From FEB-22 sp003105195 (GTDB lineage: Bacteria; Pseudomonadota; Alphaproteobacteria; Rhizobiales; Xanthobacteraceae): a stretch of DNA of 64,000 nt. Below the pieces are notes generated by a model. The model was not told the DNA's origin and did no database searches. It saw only the letters and a program-made list of their open reading frames with translations. The position numbers and the translations under genes are program-made. The number at the start of each line of letters is the position of its first letter. Position 1 is the first letter of the stretch. This document shows positions 36,175-49,511 of this stretch, piece by piece. The stretch is from positions 436,855-500,854 of the forward strand of contig JAOSKV010000001.1 of assembly GCA_027493405.1 (NCBI GenBank). The letters run 5' to 3'.

Positions 36175-36185
36175 GGGGGGGGGGG
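36175..36185. repeat. 11-base G tract
   Basis: An uninterrupted run of 11 G residues in the gap between the CRT-repeat protein and the 24-codon micro-ORF, about 70 bases upstream of the latter. Run length may be unreliable given the indel pattern of this sequence. Confidence 0.6.
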
Positions 36186-36253
36186 TTCGATACTCCCGAC
36201 ACGATCGACCGCCGGCGCGGCGGCTGCTCACTTTCCAACCGGGAGTAATCTCC

Positions 36254-36328
36254 ATGCCCCTCATTCTCTGGCTCTTGGGTGTGCCCCTCAGCGTGGTCAT
36301 CGTCCTCTGGCTGATCGGCATCGTCTGA
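36254..36328 (+). CDS. 24-residue hydrophobic microprotein
   Basis: A 25-codon ORF behind GGGAGT, spanning one membrane helix: MPLILWLLGVPLSVVIVLWL plus IGIV. The codon choice is consistent with translation and the WLLGVP...VVIVLWL pattern recalls tiny single-helix membrane proteins seen in alphaproteobacteria. It is too short for routine annotation. It could be a small membrane stress protein; no function is claimed. Confidence 0.5.
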   Translation: MPLILWLLGVPLSVVIVLWLIGIV

Positions 36329-36424
36329 ACGATCGAGACACTGGCGCAGGCCGGCCAACGCGCCGGCCTGTAGCACCCCGCCTCGGAGACGATCAGTCCC
36401 GCCCCGCCGAAAAGTCTGCGAAAT

Positions 36425-37714
36425 TCAATCGCCGTCCGGCGCGAAGCGTGCCATCGCCGGCTCGATGATCGCCGCGAGTGCGCGCCGGTCATCCGGCTCG
36501 GCGAGCGACGCGACGCAATGCTCGAGGATGCGCAGATGCCGCAGGAGCGGCGCGCGCCGCCCGTCATCGACGATGCGGACGAGCTCCGCCAGCCGGCGCG
36601 CCAGCGCGGCGAGCACCTGCACGTTGCGGCTCGCGGCCTGCCGGATCGGATGAAAGGCGACGTCGACGAAGTCCACGAAGTCGCTGCGCGAGGCGACCAC
36701 GCGCAGGATGCCCTTTTCGTCGCGCAGGATCGTCGGCCCGACACTCTTTCGCGACAGGCATCCCAGGGCGGCCGCGAGCCGGTTGACCACGGCGAGTGCC
36801 GTGAAGGGATCATTGAGGCTCGGCGAGAGGGCCCGCACGGCGACCTCGACGAGCTGCCGGGTGAGGAATTCCAGATCCTGCGTCGGCGTCCGCTCCGCGC
36901 CCAGCACCAGCGTGCCGCGGACCGCTTGCGCGGTGAGCTCGTCGAACGCACCGGCCGCGCGGATGCGCAGGCAGCGGCCCCCTCCAGGACGAAGTCACCG
37001 GGCCGAAGGTCCACCGCCACGACCAGGTCGTGCTTCGCCGCGACCCGGCAGAGTCCCGCATAGTCGATCATCTGCACGTAGCCGTTTCCCTTCAGTTCGA
37101 GCGCATGACCGTGCACCAGCGCCTCGGCCGGCGCGACCTCGCGGTCCGCGCCATCGGCCGCGGGCAGCCGGGCAATGGCCGCGTCGAGGTGACCGGCCAC
37201 CTGGTCCACCATGGTGTCGGAGACGATCGACCGGGCGAGCTTGTTCACGTGAAAGAGCAGGGCGAACAGGCAGGCGAGCACCAGCAGGCTGGCAAGCGTG
37301 ATCGCGAGGTGCGGGACGTGCCCGGCACCGAGCTCCTCGTTGATGCTGCGCAGGATCACCAGGATGTAGAGGATGGTGCCGAGGAACAGGCCGATCACGG
37401 CCTGGATCTGCCGGTCGCCGATGAAGTTCCAGATCAGTCGCGGGCCGAGCTGTCCGGCCGCGAGCGACAGGACCACGATGGTGATCGACACGACGAGCGA
37501 CGTCATGGTGATCATGGGAGAGCAGGGTCGACAGCAGGTCGCGGGCGGTCCCGGCGTCCCCGCTGAACAGCCACCAGACGTCGCCGTCCCCCGCGAGATT
37601 CCAACGCGAGCGCAAGACGGCAACGGCGAGCGCGAGGGCGAGCGCGCTGATCCCCGCCGGAATGAGCCAGAGACGCGCGCGGAGCCAGTCGAGAACTTGA
37701 CCGATGCGGGCCAT
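36425..37714 (-). CDS. DUF2254 predicted membrane protein (frameshifted)
   Basis: A protein of about 430 residues when restored. N-terminal helix (LIPAGISALALALAVAVL), then TSLVVSITIVVLSLAAGQLG and PRLIWNFIGDRQIQAVIGLF typical of DUF2254. A soluble C-terminal domain follows with PAEALVHGHALELKGNGYVQ, TQDLEFLTRQLVEVAVRALS, PSLNDPFTALAVVNRLAAAL. Frames change near 37515 and 36980. The role of DUF2254 is unknown. Its start is divergent from the 37844 gene, and a 30-base C tract lies in the shared promoter gap. Confidence 0.82.
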
Positions 37715-37777
37715 CCAAATGGGAACCCCGGTGAGGGAACCTGGTTCCTCGCTTTCCTCGCCGGAAACGGCGACCGG

Positions 37778-37809
<32 letters not shown>

Positions 37810-37843
37810 CACATTGTCGTCGGAACCAGCAGGAAGGTAGCTC

Positions 37844-38095
37844 ATGGCGAATGTTCGACGGATCGAGTCGTTGAAGGAGATCCCTCGGGACCGGAAATAT
37901 GTCGTGGTCACGAGCGGCGACGAAAGCGGTCTCAGCCGGGACGGCGAGAGCTTCGTCGTCACGGCCGACCGCAGCCTCCCGCCCAACGAGTTCGAGTCGC
38001 ACCTCGAGGTCATGATCAGCGACGCCGAGCTGATCGCGGAGCGCGAGCGGATCGACACGGTCTATGTGTGCGTGGAGAGCCCGCGAACCGCGTGA
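37844..38095 (+). CDS. Small cytosolic hypothetical protein
   Basis: An 83-residue acidic protein. AGGAAGG precedes the ATG at 37844. It reads MANVRRIESLKEIPRDRKYV and later GDESGLSRDGESFVVTADRS and ends in a VYVCVESPRTA strand. No signal peptide or membrane helix. I do not recognise the family. The gene is downstream of the poly-C tract. Confidence 0.6.
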   Translation: MANVRRIESLKEIPRDRKYVVVTSGDESGLSRDGESFVVTADRSLPPNEFESHLEVMISDAELIAERERIDTVYVCVESPRTA

Positions 38096-38179
38096 AACCC
38101 ACGCGCCGAAGCGATGGACCGTCCTGGCGCACGGCCTGATAAGCGACCGGTTCGTCGCGCGCACGTGACGGCGCGGTGG

Positions 38180-39802
38180 CTATCCGGGTCCTTGCGCGGG
38201 ATCGGTCGGGTAGTGGTCGGCTTCGCCGGATCCGGCTTCGAGGGCGGTCGCGACCGGCTGCCGCTCGATCCTGCGGCGGACCCGCGGCGGCTCGGGTCCG
38301 CGGTGGAGGGCGCGGAGCCGGTCGACGATCCGGGCATCCGCCTGGGTGATCCGCTGCGACATCCGCACATAGTCGAGCCACGTGGGCGTGTCGTAGCGCT
38401 CGGTCCAGATCTCGGGCTCGGCCAGGTCCCGGAGCAGGTGCCAATGGCGCGCCCCGTCGCGCCGGCGGATCCGGCGCCGCTCGGCCATCAGGGCCAGGAA
38501 CTCCCGCACGTCCTCCTCCCGGATGCGGTACTCGATCGTGACGACGATCGGCCCGCTGCGCGGACGGATCTCCAGGCCGAGGCTCGGCTCCCTCCAGCGG
38601 TCGAGCGGCTCCAGGTTGATCTCGGCGTCATCGGGCAACCGCCGGCGCAGGCCGGCGGCCAGCACGCCCAGATGGACGACGGCGGACAGTGCCAGCGCGT
38701 CGCGGACGCTGAACCGCTCGGCCAGCAGCCCCCAGGTCCAGCTCCCGAGCGCCATGCCGCCGAAGGCCGCCGTCTGGTACAGCGCGAGGGTGCGTCCGAC
38801 CACCCAACGGGGCGACGAGACCTGCACGGCGACGTTGAACGACGACAGTGCCAGCACCCAGCAGGCGCCGCCGACCGCCAAGGCGAGCATGGTCGCCGGC
38901 ATGCTGGCGCTGAACGCGGTCGCGGCCGCGCAGGCCGCAAAGCCGACGAATGAGAGGCGGACCACTCCCTCGGGGCCCAGTCCCTGCCGCATGCGGCTGG
39001 TGAGCAGGGCGCCGGCGATGGCGCCGATCCCGAACGCGCCGAGCAACAGGCCAAAGGTCACCGGGCCGCCTCCGACGAGGTCGCGGGCCACGAGCGGCAA
39101 CAGGGCCGTCACCGCGCTGCCGGCGAGTCCGAACACCAGGGCGCGCGCCATCACGGTCCGGATCGCCGGCGACATGGCCACGAAGCGCAGGCCGGCCCCC
39201 ATGGCGGCGCCGAGGAGCTCGGGCGGCAGCAGCCGCGCCGGACGCGCCGGGCGCCAGCGCAGCAGGACGACGATGAGGGCGAGATAGCTGAGCGCGTTCA
39301 CCGCGAAGGCCGCGGCCGCCCCGGCCGCCGCGACGATCATCCCGCCGACGGCAGGACCGACGCTGCGCGCAATGTTCATGCCGACGCTGTTGAGCGCGAT
39401 CGCCTGCGGCAGGTCCTGCCGCGGCACCATGTCCCGGACCGACGACTGCCAGGCCGGGTTGTTGAGCGCCAGGCCGCAGCCGAGCAGGAAGGTGAAGACG
39501 AGCAGGCTCCAGGGGGCGATCCATCCGACCCAGGCGCACCACGTCAGCAGGGCTGCCACGACCGTCATCAAGACTTGCGCCGCGAGCATCACGCGGCGCT
39601 TGTCGTAGTTGTCCGCGACGGCGCCGGCGGCGAGCGAGAACAGCATGATCGGAAGGGTGATCGAGGCCTGGACCAGGGCGACCAGCGCCGCCGAGGTCGT
39701 GAGCGACGTCATCAGCCATGCGGCGCCCACGGACTGGATGAGCCCGCCGAAGTTCGAGATCAGGTTCGCCACCCACACGGCCCGGAACGTCTCGTTCCGC
39801 AA
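38180..39802 (-). CDS. MFS exporter with C-terminal monooxygenase-like (ABM) domain
   Basis: A 540-residue protein. Residues 1-405 are a 12-helix MFS transporter of the EntS/DUF894 type (FGGLIQSVGAAWLMTSLTTS, WQSSVRDMVPRQDLPQAIAL, NSVGMNIARSVGPAVGG). Residues about 430-510 are a soluble antibiotic-biosynthesis-monooxygenase-like domain (PIVVTIEYRIREEDVREFLA, RDGARHWHLLRDLAEPEIW). The TTG at 39802 is an uncertain start; the frame stays open upstream and an AGGGAGG at 39856-39862 has no start codon at good spacing. Exported compound unknown. Confidence 0.82.
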   Translation of the reverse strand: MRNETFRAVWVANLISNFGGLIQSVGAAWLMTSLTTSAALVALVQASITLPIMLFSLAAGAVADNYDKRRVMLAAQVLMTVVAALLTWCAWVGWIAPWSLLVFTFLLGCGLALNNPAWQSSVRDMVPRQDLPQAIALNSVGMNIARSVGPAVGGMIVAAAGAAAAFAVNALSYLALIVVLLRWRPARPARLLPPELLGAAMGAGLRFVAMSPAIRTVMARALVFGLAGSAVTALLPLVARDLVGGGPVTFGLLLGAFGIGAIAGALLTSRMRQGLGPEGVVRLSFVGFAACAAATAFSASMPATMLALAVGGACWVLALSSFNVAVQVSSPRWVVGRTLALYQTAAFGGMALGSWTWGLLAERFSVRDALALSAVVHLGVLAAGLRRRLPDDAEINLEPLDRWREPSLGLEIRPRSGPIVVTIEYRIREEDVREFLALMAERRRIRRRDGARHWHLLRDLAEPEIWTERYDTPTWLDYVRMSQRITQADARIVDRLRALHRGPEPPRVRRRIERQPVATALEAGSGEADHYPTDPAQGPG

Positions 39803-39942
39803 GGGCGAGAAGGCCGAACCGCGAAGCGGGACGTTCTGGTCGGTCGAAACGGCAGCCTCCCTGAGAGCGCGTTGGGCGGTTCTCCTCAGTACACCAGTCC
39901 TGCGTGTGCGCAGAAGAGACCGTCGCGGCGACCGCGCGCAAC

Positions 39943-39958
39943 CGTGACGCCGGTCACA
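39943..39958. promoter_or_regulatory. CRP/FNR-like palindrome upstream of leader peptide
   Basis: CGTGACGCCGGTCACA has arms GTGAC/GTCAC and differs from the perfect site at 28312 at only three positions. It lies 76 bases upstream of the double-glycine-leader ORF at 40034 and about 140 bases upstream of the MFS gene. A role as regulator site is inferred from sequence only. Confidence 0.45.
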
Positions 39959-40033
39959 GCGTCGTGCCGCGAGCCCGCTACCCTGCGCATCGCCAGGCAG
40001 CGGGCGGCGCTGCCTTCAACACGAGACAGCATC

Positions 40034-40233
40034 ATGACCTGTTCGACCGATCCCGTCGCGCGCGAGCTCTCCGGCGCGGAGCTCGAATCCGTCAGCGGCG
40101 GGGCATGAAGTGGGAGCGCGGCGTGAAGAACCCCGACGTGATCGACGCCCGTGGCGGGCAGATCAAGACCTGGTTCGGCACGTTCACGCTGGACGCGAAC
40201 GGCAAGATCAGCAGCTTCACGCCGCGGACCTGA
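40034..40233 (+). CDS. Putative double-glycine-leader (RiPP/bacteriocin-like) precursor peptide, frameshifted
   Basis: The ATG at 40034 gives MTCSTDPVARELSGAELESV then SGG-A and a stop at 40106-40108. RELSGAELESVSGG is a textbook double-glycine leader recognised by peptidase-C39 exporters. A second frame, from 40105, gives MKWERGVKNPDVIDARGGQI, KTWFGTFTLDANGKISSFTP and RT, and stops at 40233. One base added in the GGCGGGG run at the junction would join them into a peptide of about 66 residues with the core just after Gly-Gly. Slips in G runs are common in this sequence. The second frame lies antisense to the frameshifted extension of cysK. No C39 exporter gene is adjacent. Confidence 0.55.
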
Positions 40234-40249
40234 GCCGTCGGCGCCGCGA

Positions 40250-41297
40250 TCAGGCGGGGGAACTGCCCGCTCGGGGTCGAGCGCGAGATTGCGAGCTCCT
40301 CCTCCGTCATGTCGGCCGGCACGTCGGCGAACAGCGGCGTCGAAAGATAGCGCTCGCCGGTGTCGGGCAGCATGCAGAGCACGTTGGCGCCCTTCGCCGC
40401 CTCGGCGCAGACGCGCAGCGCACCCGCGAAGGTCGCGCCCGCCGTGATACCGACGAAGATGCCCTCCTTACGCGCCAGCTCCTGGCTGTAATGCATGGCC
40501 TCGGCGCCGGGGATCGAAAGGACGCGCTCGATGACGCCGCTCGCGACCGCGTCGGCGGTGATCTTCGGGATGAAGTCGGGCGTCCAGCCCTGCATCGGGT
40601 GTGGCTTGAAGGCGGGGTGCGGCGCCGCCGGCGTGCCGTCGGCATGGCGCGCCTGCGCGAGGCCGCTGCCGAGGAGCGGCGCGTCCTGCGGCTCGCACAC
40701 CACGATGCGGGTGTCCGGCATCTCCTGGGCCAGCACCCGCGCGACCCCTCTGAGCGTGCCGCCGGTGCCATAGCCGGTCACCCAGTAATCGAGCCTCTCG
40801 CCCTTGAAATCCGCGACGATCTCACGCGCCGTGGTGCGGGAATGGATGTCGGGATTGGCCTCGTTCTCGAACTGGCGCGTGAGGAACCAGCCGTGCGCCT
40901 TGGCGAGCTCGACCGCCTTGACCACCATGCCGACCGCGCGTCCGGCCGCCGGGGTGAGCACCACCTGGGCGCCGAGGAAGCGCATCAGCTTGCGCCGCTC
41001 GACGCTGAACTGCTCCGCCATGGTGACGACCAGCGGATAGCCCTTGGCGGCGCACACCATGGCGAGCCCGATCCCGGTGTTGCCGCTGGTGGCCTCGATC
41101 ACGGTCTGCCCCGGCTTGAGCTCGCCCGCGCGCTCGGCCGCCTCGATGACGCCGAGCGCCAGGCGGTCCTTGACCGAGCCGAGCGGATTGAAGGCCTCGA
41201 CCTTGACGTAGAGGTTCACGCCGGCCGGCGCCAGCCGGTTGATCTTCACCACCGGCGTGTTGCCGACCGTCTCCAGGATGTTCGCGAACCTCGCCAT
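40250..41297 (-). CDS. cysK: Cysteine synthase A (O-acetylserine sulfhydrylase)
   Basis: A PLP enzyme of about 348 residues making cysteine from O-acetylserine and sulfide. VGNTPVVKINRLAPAGVNLY, the PLP Lys in NPLGSVKDRLALG, EATSGNTGIGLAMVCAAKGY and TGYGTGGTLRGVARVL are intact. The ATG at 41297 follows GGAGGGACGG. As given, the frame runs on to 40092, but removing one base from the G run 40256-40260 yields a stop at 40250-40252 after STPSGQFPA. I take that as the true end. Divergent from metY across 250 bp, consistent with joint sulfur assimilation. Confidence 0.9.
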
Positions 41298-41545
41298 CCG
41301 TCCCTCCGGGCTCATCTCGCCATTGGCGCGGGCATTGTCGATGACCGGGCGGCCGCGGACAACCGTGCCGGCGCGCGTCGCGGACCCTTTCCGGGCGGGC
41401 CGTCCCCACGCCGCGGAGGTGTCGGATAGGTAGTTGCCCGGATGCGGACGCCGCGCCGGACGTCGGTCGAACGGCTGCGTGTTCCCGGACCAAAATCGAT
41501 GATATGAAAAAATGTGTTTCGTGCTGCCGCAACAGGGGGGAAAGC

Positions 41546-42841
<1,296 letters not shown>

Positions 42842-42914
42842 GGCGCGAAAGGCACGGCCGCACACGCGTCGTCATGCCGGTGGCGGCATGACCGCGTGCG
42901 CGGCGCGCGCCGCG

Positions 42915-43064
42915 TCACGCCCGCGCATGGCCGGGACGACTCTGGAGAATGCTTTCGACTGCGCGGCAGCCCTTCGTCGAGCGGGCGAGCGCGAGCGCGC
43001 CGTCGCGGCCCTCGGTCTCGATCTCATGGAGGATGCGCGCCTGCGCGTATGCAATCAGGGCCAT
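42915..43064 (-). CDS. Possible 49-residue hypothetical protein
   Basis: An ORF reading MALIAYAQARILHEIETEGR followed by DGALALARSTKGCRAVESIL. It has balanced, helix-forming composition unlike the Arg-rich shadow frames around it. GAGAG lies upstream. No family recognised; it could still be chance. Confidence 0.35.
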   Translation of the reverse strand: MALIAYAQARILHEIETEGRDGALALARSTKGCRAVESILQSRPGHARA

Positions 43065-43171
43065 GATGCTCTCGCGCGTGATACGAGGACCGAGACGGCC
43101 ACGACCGCGATTCAGGCCGGGCAAAGGTTCGTGCCGGCAGTCATTAAGTTATTGAATATGCGGGGAAGTTT

Positions 43172-43247
43172 TGGTGAGCGCGCTGGGACTCGAACCCAGG
43201 ACCCTCTGATTAAAAGTCAGATGCTCTACCGACTGAGCTACGCGCTC
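43172..43247 (-). tRNA. tRNA-Lys, anticodon UUU
   Basis: Read in reverse: acceptor stem GAGCGCG/CGCGCTC, D arm AGCTCAGTCGGTAGAGC, anticodon loop CTTTTAA (anticodon TTT, Lys), T arm GGGTTCGAGTCCC and discriminator A. The CCA end is encoded (43172-43174). All four stems pair. It stands alone between metY and the dpp operon. Confidence 0.97.
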
Positions 43248-43339
43248 GCGAGGGGGTCAGGGGGTGTGTAGGAGGGGCTTCGGACGCGGTCAATAGGCGG
43301 CGCGCTCGACCCGCCTGAAAGCGTCGTGGGGCCCTCGCG

Positions 43340-44370
<1,031 letters not shown>

Positions 44371-44374
<4 letters not shown>

Positions 44375-45363
44375 GGCTGCAGCTCCGCCGGCGCCGGCAC
44401 GTCGTGGTAGAGCCAGCAGGCCACCTGCGATCGGTCGCGGCCGGCGAGCTCGGGACGAACCTGGTCGCACGGCGCGAAGCGCGCCGGGCAGCGCGGATGG
44501 AAGGCGCAGCCCTTCGGAATCGCGGTCAAGCGCGGCATCGAGCCCGGGATCTGCAGGAGCCGGTCGGACTCGGTCGCGATCGTCGGAATCGAGCCCATCA
44601 GGCCCTTGGTGTAGGGATGATGCGGCTGCTTCACCACGTCACGCACCGGCCCGATCTCGACGATGCGGCCCGCATACATCACGGCGACACGGTCGGCGGT
44701 CTCGGCGATCACGCCCATGTCGTGGGTGATCAGCATCACGGCCGCCCCGTGCTGGCGGCAGAGCCGCTTGATCAGCGCGATGATCTGCGCCTGCACCGAG
44801 ACGTCGAGGGCGGTGGTGGGCTCGTCCGCGATGACGAGCTCCGGCTCGGCCGCGAGCGCGAGCGCCAGCACCACGCGCTGGCGCATGCCGCCCGAGAACT
44901 GGTGCGGGTAGTTGTCGATGCGCGAGGCTGGTGCCGGGATCCCGACCTCGGTGAGCAGCGCCAGCGCGCGGTTGCGCGCCGCCGCGGCGGAGAGGTCGGT
45001 GTGGGTCTGGACCGTCTCGATGAGCTGGTCGCCGATCCGGTAGAGCGGATTGAGGCTGGTCAGCGGATCCTGGAACACCATGCCGATGCGCTTGCCGCGG
45101 ATCTTGCGCATGGCGTCCGGCGGCAGGTTGTCGATGCGCCGGCCCTTGAGCAGGATCTCGCCGCCCGCGATGCGGCCGGGCGGCTCGATCAGGCCGATGA
45201 TCGCGGTGCCGGTGATCGACTTGCCGGCGCCCGACTCGCCGACCACGCCGAGCACCTCGCCGGGCATCAGGTCGAAGGAGATGCCGTCGATCGCGGTGAG
45301 CCGGCCGCGGCGGGTCGGGAACTCCACCTTGAGGTTGCGGACGCTGAGAACGGGTTCGGTCAT
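44371..45363 (-). CDS. dppD: Peptide ABC transporter ATPase (DppD-type)
   Basis: A 330-residue ATPase. GESGAGKSITGTAIIGLI (Walker A), FQDPLTSLNPLYRIG, SGGMRQRVVLALALA (signature), VIADEPTTALDV (Walker B), and the C-terminal GCAFHPRCPARFAPC motif. It overlaps dppC and dppF by ATGA at both ends. Confidence 0.92.
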
Positions 45364-46333
45364 CGCAGCTTCGGATTGAGGGCGTCGCGCAGCCAGTCGC
45401 CCAGGAGGTTGATGGCGAGCGCCAGGGAGGCGAGCGTGATGCCCGGAAAGATCGCGATCCACCATTCCCCGGAGAACAGGTAGCGGTTGCCGATCTGGAT
45501 CAGGGTGCCGAGGGAGGGCTGGGTCGGCGGCAGGCCGACGCCCAGGAAGGAGAGCGTCGCCTCCAGGATGATCGCCAGCACCAGGTTGATGGTGGCGATC
45601 ACCAGCACCGGCCCCATGACGTTGGGGAGCACGTGGCGGAACAGGATCTTGACCGGGTGGATGCCGATCAGCCGGGCCGCCAGCACATAGTCCTTGTTCT
45701 TCTCGACCAGGGTCGAGCCCCGGACCGTGCGGGCGTACTGGACCCAGAACGACAGGCCGATCGAGAGCACCAGCACCCAGAACACCAGCTGCTCGTTGCG
45801 CTGCTCGCCGAACAGGGCCCGCGCGGTGCCGTCGATCAGGAGCGCGATCAGGATCGCCGGGAAGGTGAGCTGGATGTCGGCGATGCGCATGATCACCGAG
45901 TCGGTCGAGCCGCCCGCATAGCCCGCGACCAGCCCGAGCGCGATGCCGAGCACCGCCGCGAACACGACCGAGAGGAAGCCGACGCTGAGCGAGAGCCGCG
46001 AGCCGTAAAGGATGGTCGAGAAGATGTCGCGTCCCTGGTCGTCGGTGCCGAGCAGGAAGCGCGGATCGCCACCCTCCATCCAGGCGGGAGGAAGGTTGGA
46101 ATCGAGCAGCTGCAGGCTGGCGACGTCGAACGGATCGTGCGGCGCGATCAGGGGCGCGAGCAGGGCGCCGGCCATGATCACCAGCGTGACCACGGCGGCG
46201 AGCACCGTCACCTTGGAGCGCAGGAACGAGTGCAGGAGGTCGCTGTCGAAAACCGCGCCGAGCCGGCCGGCGACGCCGATCCGGGGGCGACGCCGACCCG
46301 GGCCGCGACCGTCTCGTTGGTCTCGACCGGCAC
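45360..46333 (-). CDS. dppC: Peptide ABC transporter permease (DppC-type, frameshifted near start)
   Basis: A permease of about 324 residues when restored. The GTG at 46333 begins VPVETNETVAARVGVAP. A slip in the G run 46283-46287 then moves the frame to AGRLGAVFDSDLLHSFLRSK and the well-formed remainder. FLLGTDDQGRDIFSTILYGS and SFLGVGLPPTQPSLGTLI are DppC/OppC hallmarks. It starts three bases after the dppB stop. Confidence 0.88.
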
Positions 46334-46335
46334 GG

Positions 46336-47313
46336 TCAGGCGCCCCGCGCGTCGATGCGGATGCGCGGATCGACCACCACGTAGAGCAGGTCGACGATGA
46401 GATTGACCGTGACGAAGATGAAGGCGACCAGCAGCAGGTAGGCCGACATGATCGGGATGTCGACGTTCTGCACGGCGCGCAGGAACATCAGGCCCATGCC
46501 GGGCCACTGGAACACGGTCTCGGTGATGATCGCGAAGGCGATGATCGAGCCGAGCTGCAGGCCCGCGATGGTGATCACCGGCACCATGGTGTTCTTGAGC
46601 GCGTGGCCGAAGTGGACCGCCCGGTTGGTGAGCCCGCGGGCGCGCGCGAACTTGACGTAGTCCGTGCGCAGCACCTCGAGCATCTCCGAACGCACCAGCC
46701 GCATGATCAGCGTCATCTGGAACAGGCCGAGCGTGATCGACGGCAGCACCAGCGCCTTCAGCCCCGACCAGGTGAGCAGCCCCGTGTCCCAGAGGCCGAG
46801 CCGCACGGTATCGCCGCGGCCGAAGGAGGGCAGCACGCCGAGCGTCACGGCGAACAGGAAGATCAGCAGGATGCCGATCAGGAAGGTCGGCAGCGAGATG
46901 CCGACCAGCGAGAGCGTCAGGAACAGCTTGGAGAGCCAGGCGTCGCGCCGGAGCGCCGTGTAGACTCCCATCGGGATGCCGAGCAGCATGGAGAAGATCG
47001 CCGACACGATCGCGAGCTCCATGGTGGCGGGAAAGCGCTCGGCGATCAGGTCCAGCACCGGCTTCTTGAACTGGTAGGAGATGCCGAAATTGAGCTGCAC
47101 CGCGTTCCAGATGAAGCGCAAGAACTGCACCGCCACGGGGTCGTTGAGCCCGAGCGCCTCGCGCAGCGCGGCGCGTTCCTCGAGCGAGGTCTCGATGCCG
47201 ACCATCTGGTTGATGGGGTCGCCGACGAAACGGAACAGGGTGAAGGCGATCAGCGCCACCACGGCCATCACCAGGGTGGCCTGCAGCAGGCGGCGGATGA
47301 TGAACGCGAGCAT
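46336..47313 (-). CDS. dppB: Peptide ABC transporter permease (DppB-type)
   Basis: A 325-residue inner-membrane permease. MLAFIIRRLLQATLVMAVVA is the standard start; the coupling loop DYVKFARARGLTNRAVHFGH and ITETVFQWPGMGLMFLRAVQ are characteristic. The ATG at 47313 was chosen over an upstream Arg-rich extension that runs into a repeat element. Confidence 0.92.
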   Translation of the reverse strand: MLAFIIRRLLQATLVMAVVALIAFTLFRFVGDPINQMVGIETSLEERAALREALGLNDPVAVQFLRFIWNAVQLNFGISYQFKKPVLDLIAERFPATMELAIVSAIFSMLLGIPMGVYTALRRDAWLSKLFLTLSLVGISLPTFLIGILLIFLFAVTLGVLPSFGRGDTVRLGLWDTGLLTWSGLKALVLPSITLGLFQMTLIMRLVRSEMLEVLRTDYVKFARARGLTNRAVHFGHALKNTMVPVITIAGLQLGSIIAFAIITETVFQWPGMGLMFLRAVQNVDIPIMSAYLLLVAFIFVTVNLIVDLLYVVVDPRIRIDARGA

Positions 47314-47355
47314 GAACCTTACGTCAGGTAGGCGTGGACGCCGCGCATATCGCGC

Positions 47356-47521
47356 GTCATCCCGGCCGAGCGAGCGAAGCTCGCGCGAGCCGGGATCCAT
47401 ACCCCCGGTGTCGCGAAGAGGATGACGTACGGAAACCGCAGACTCGTAGCCATGCCGTGACCGACACTCGTGCCGCTGAGGTTATGGATCCCGGTTCTGG
47501 CTTCGCTCGGCCGGGATGACG
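47356..47521. repeat. Large inverted repeat of CCCGGCCGAGCG type between dppA and dppB
   Basis: Left arm GTCATCCCGGCCGAGCG...GCCGGGATCCAT (47356-47400) is mirrored by the right arm ATGGATCCCGG...CGCTCGGCCGGGATGAC (47484-47520). GTCATCCCGGCC...GGGATCCAT units of this kind are dispersed repeats in alphaproteobacterial genomes. Placed after the binding-protein gene, the hairpin could lower downstream expression relative to dppA. Confidence 0.65.
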
Positions 47522-47617
47522 CCGAGGCTGCATTGGCGCCCCGCATTGCTTGGCGCCCGGTCCGGATCGGGGCGAAGGAGGGGAGCTCTCGCTCCCCTCC
47601 GGCCCCGATCGACCCGG

Positions 47618-49204
<1,587 letters not shown>

Positions 49205-49511
49205 CGTTACCCCTCATCTGGACCGGATGGTGCGCAGCCGGGCCTGCGCCCGACCGTCGGTCGCGGTCTGGGGGCGGAGCTTATCCACGGACGGCCGGCC
49301 GGGTCTAGCCGGCCCATGACCCTTTTTGCAGGCAGGGGAACCGCTTGGGCGCGGCGCAAGGGCGCAGCGATGAGCAAATCGCGACCATGCACTGCACACA
49401 ATTCGGTGCGGGCCTCGGTTGACCGCCGCCCCGCGGTCCGGTTTGTTACGCGCAACTTCCCCCTTCCGCCGCCTTCCCATCCAGGCGCCGCCCTTCCGGA
49501 GCGAGACCCCC
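49205..49511. other. Divergent promoter region dppA / M20 amidohydrolase
   Basis: A 307-base gap. It holds a GGCCGGCCGGGTCTAGCCGGCC near-palindrome at about 49289-49312. No RNA gene or open frame that looks real was seen. Promoters for both directions must lie here but could not be placed. Confidence 0.4.
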
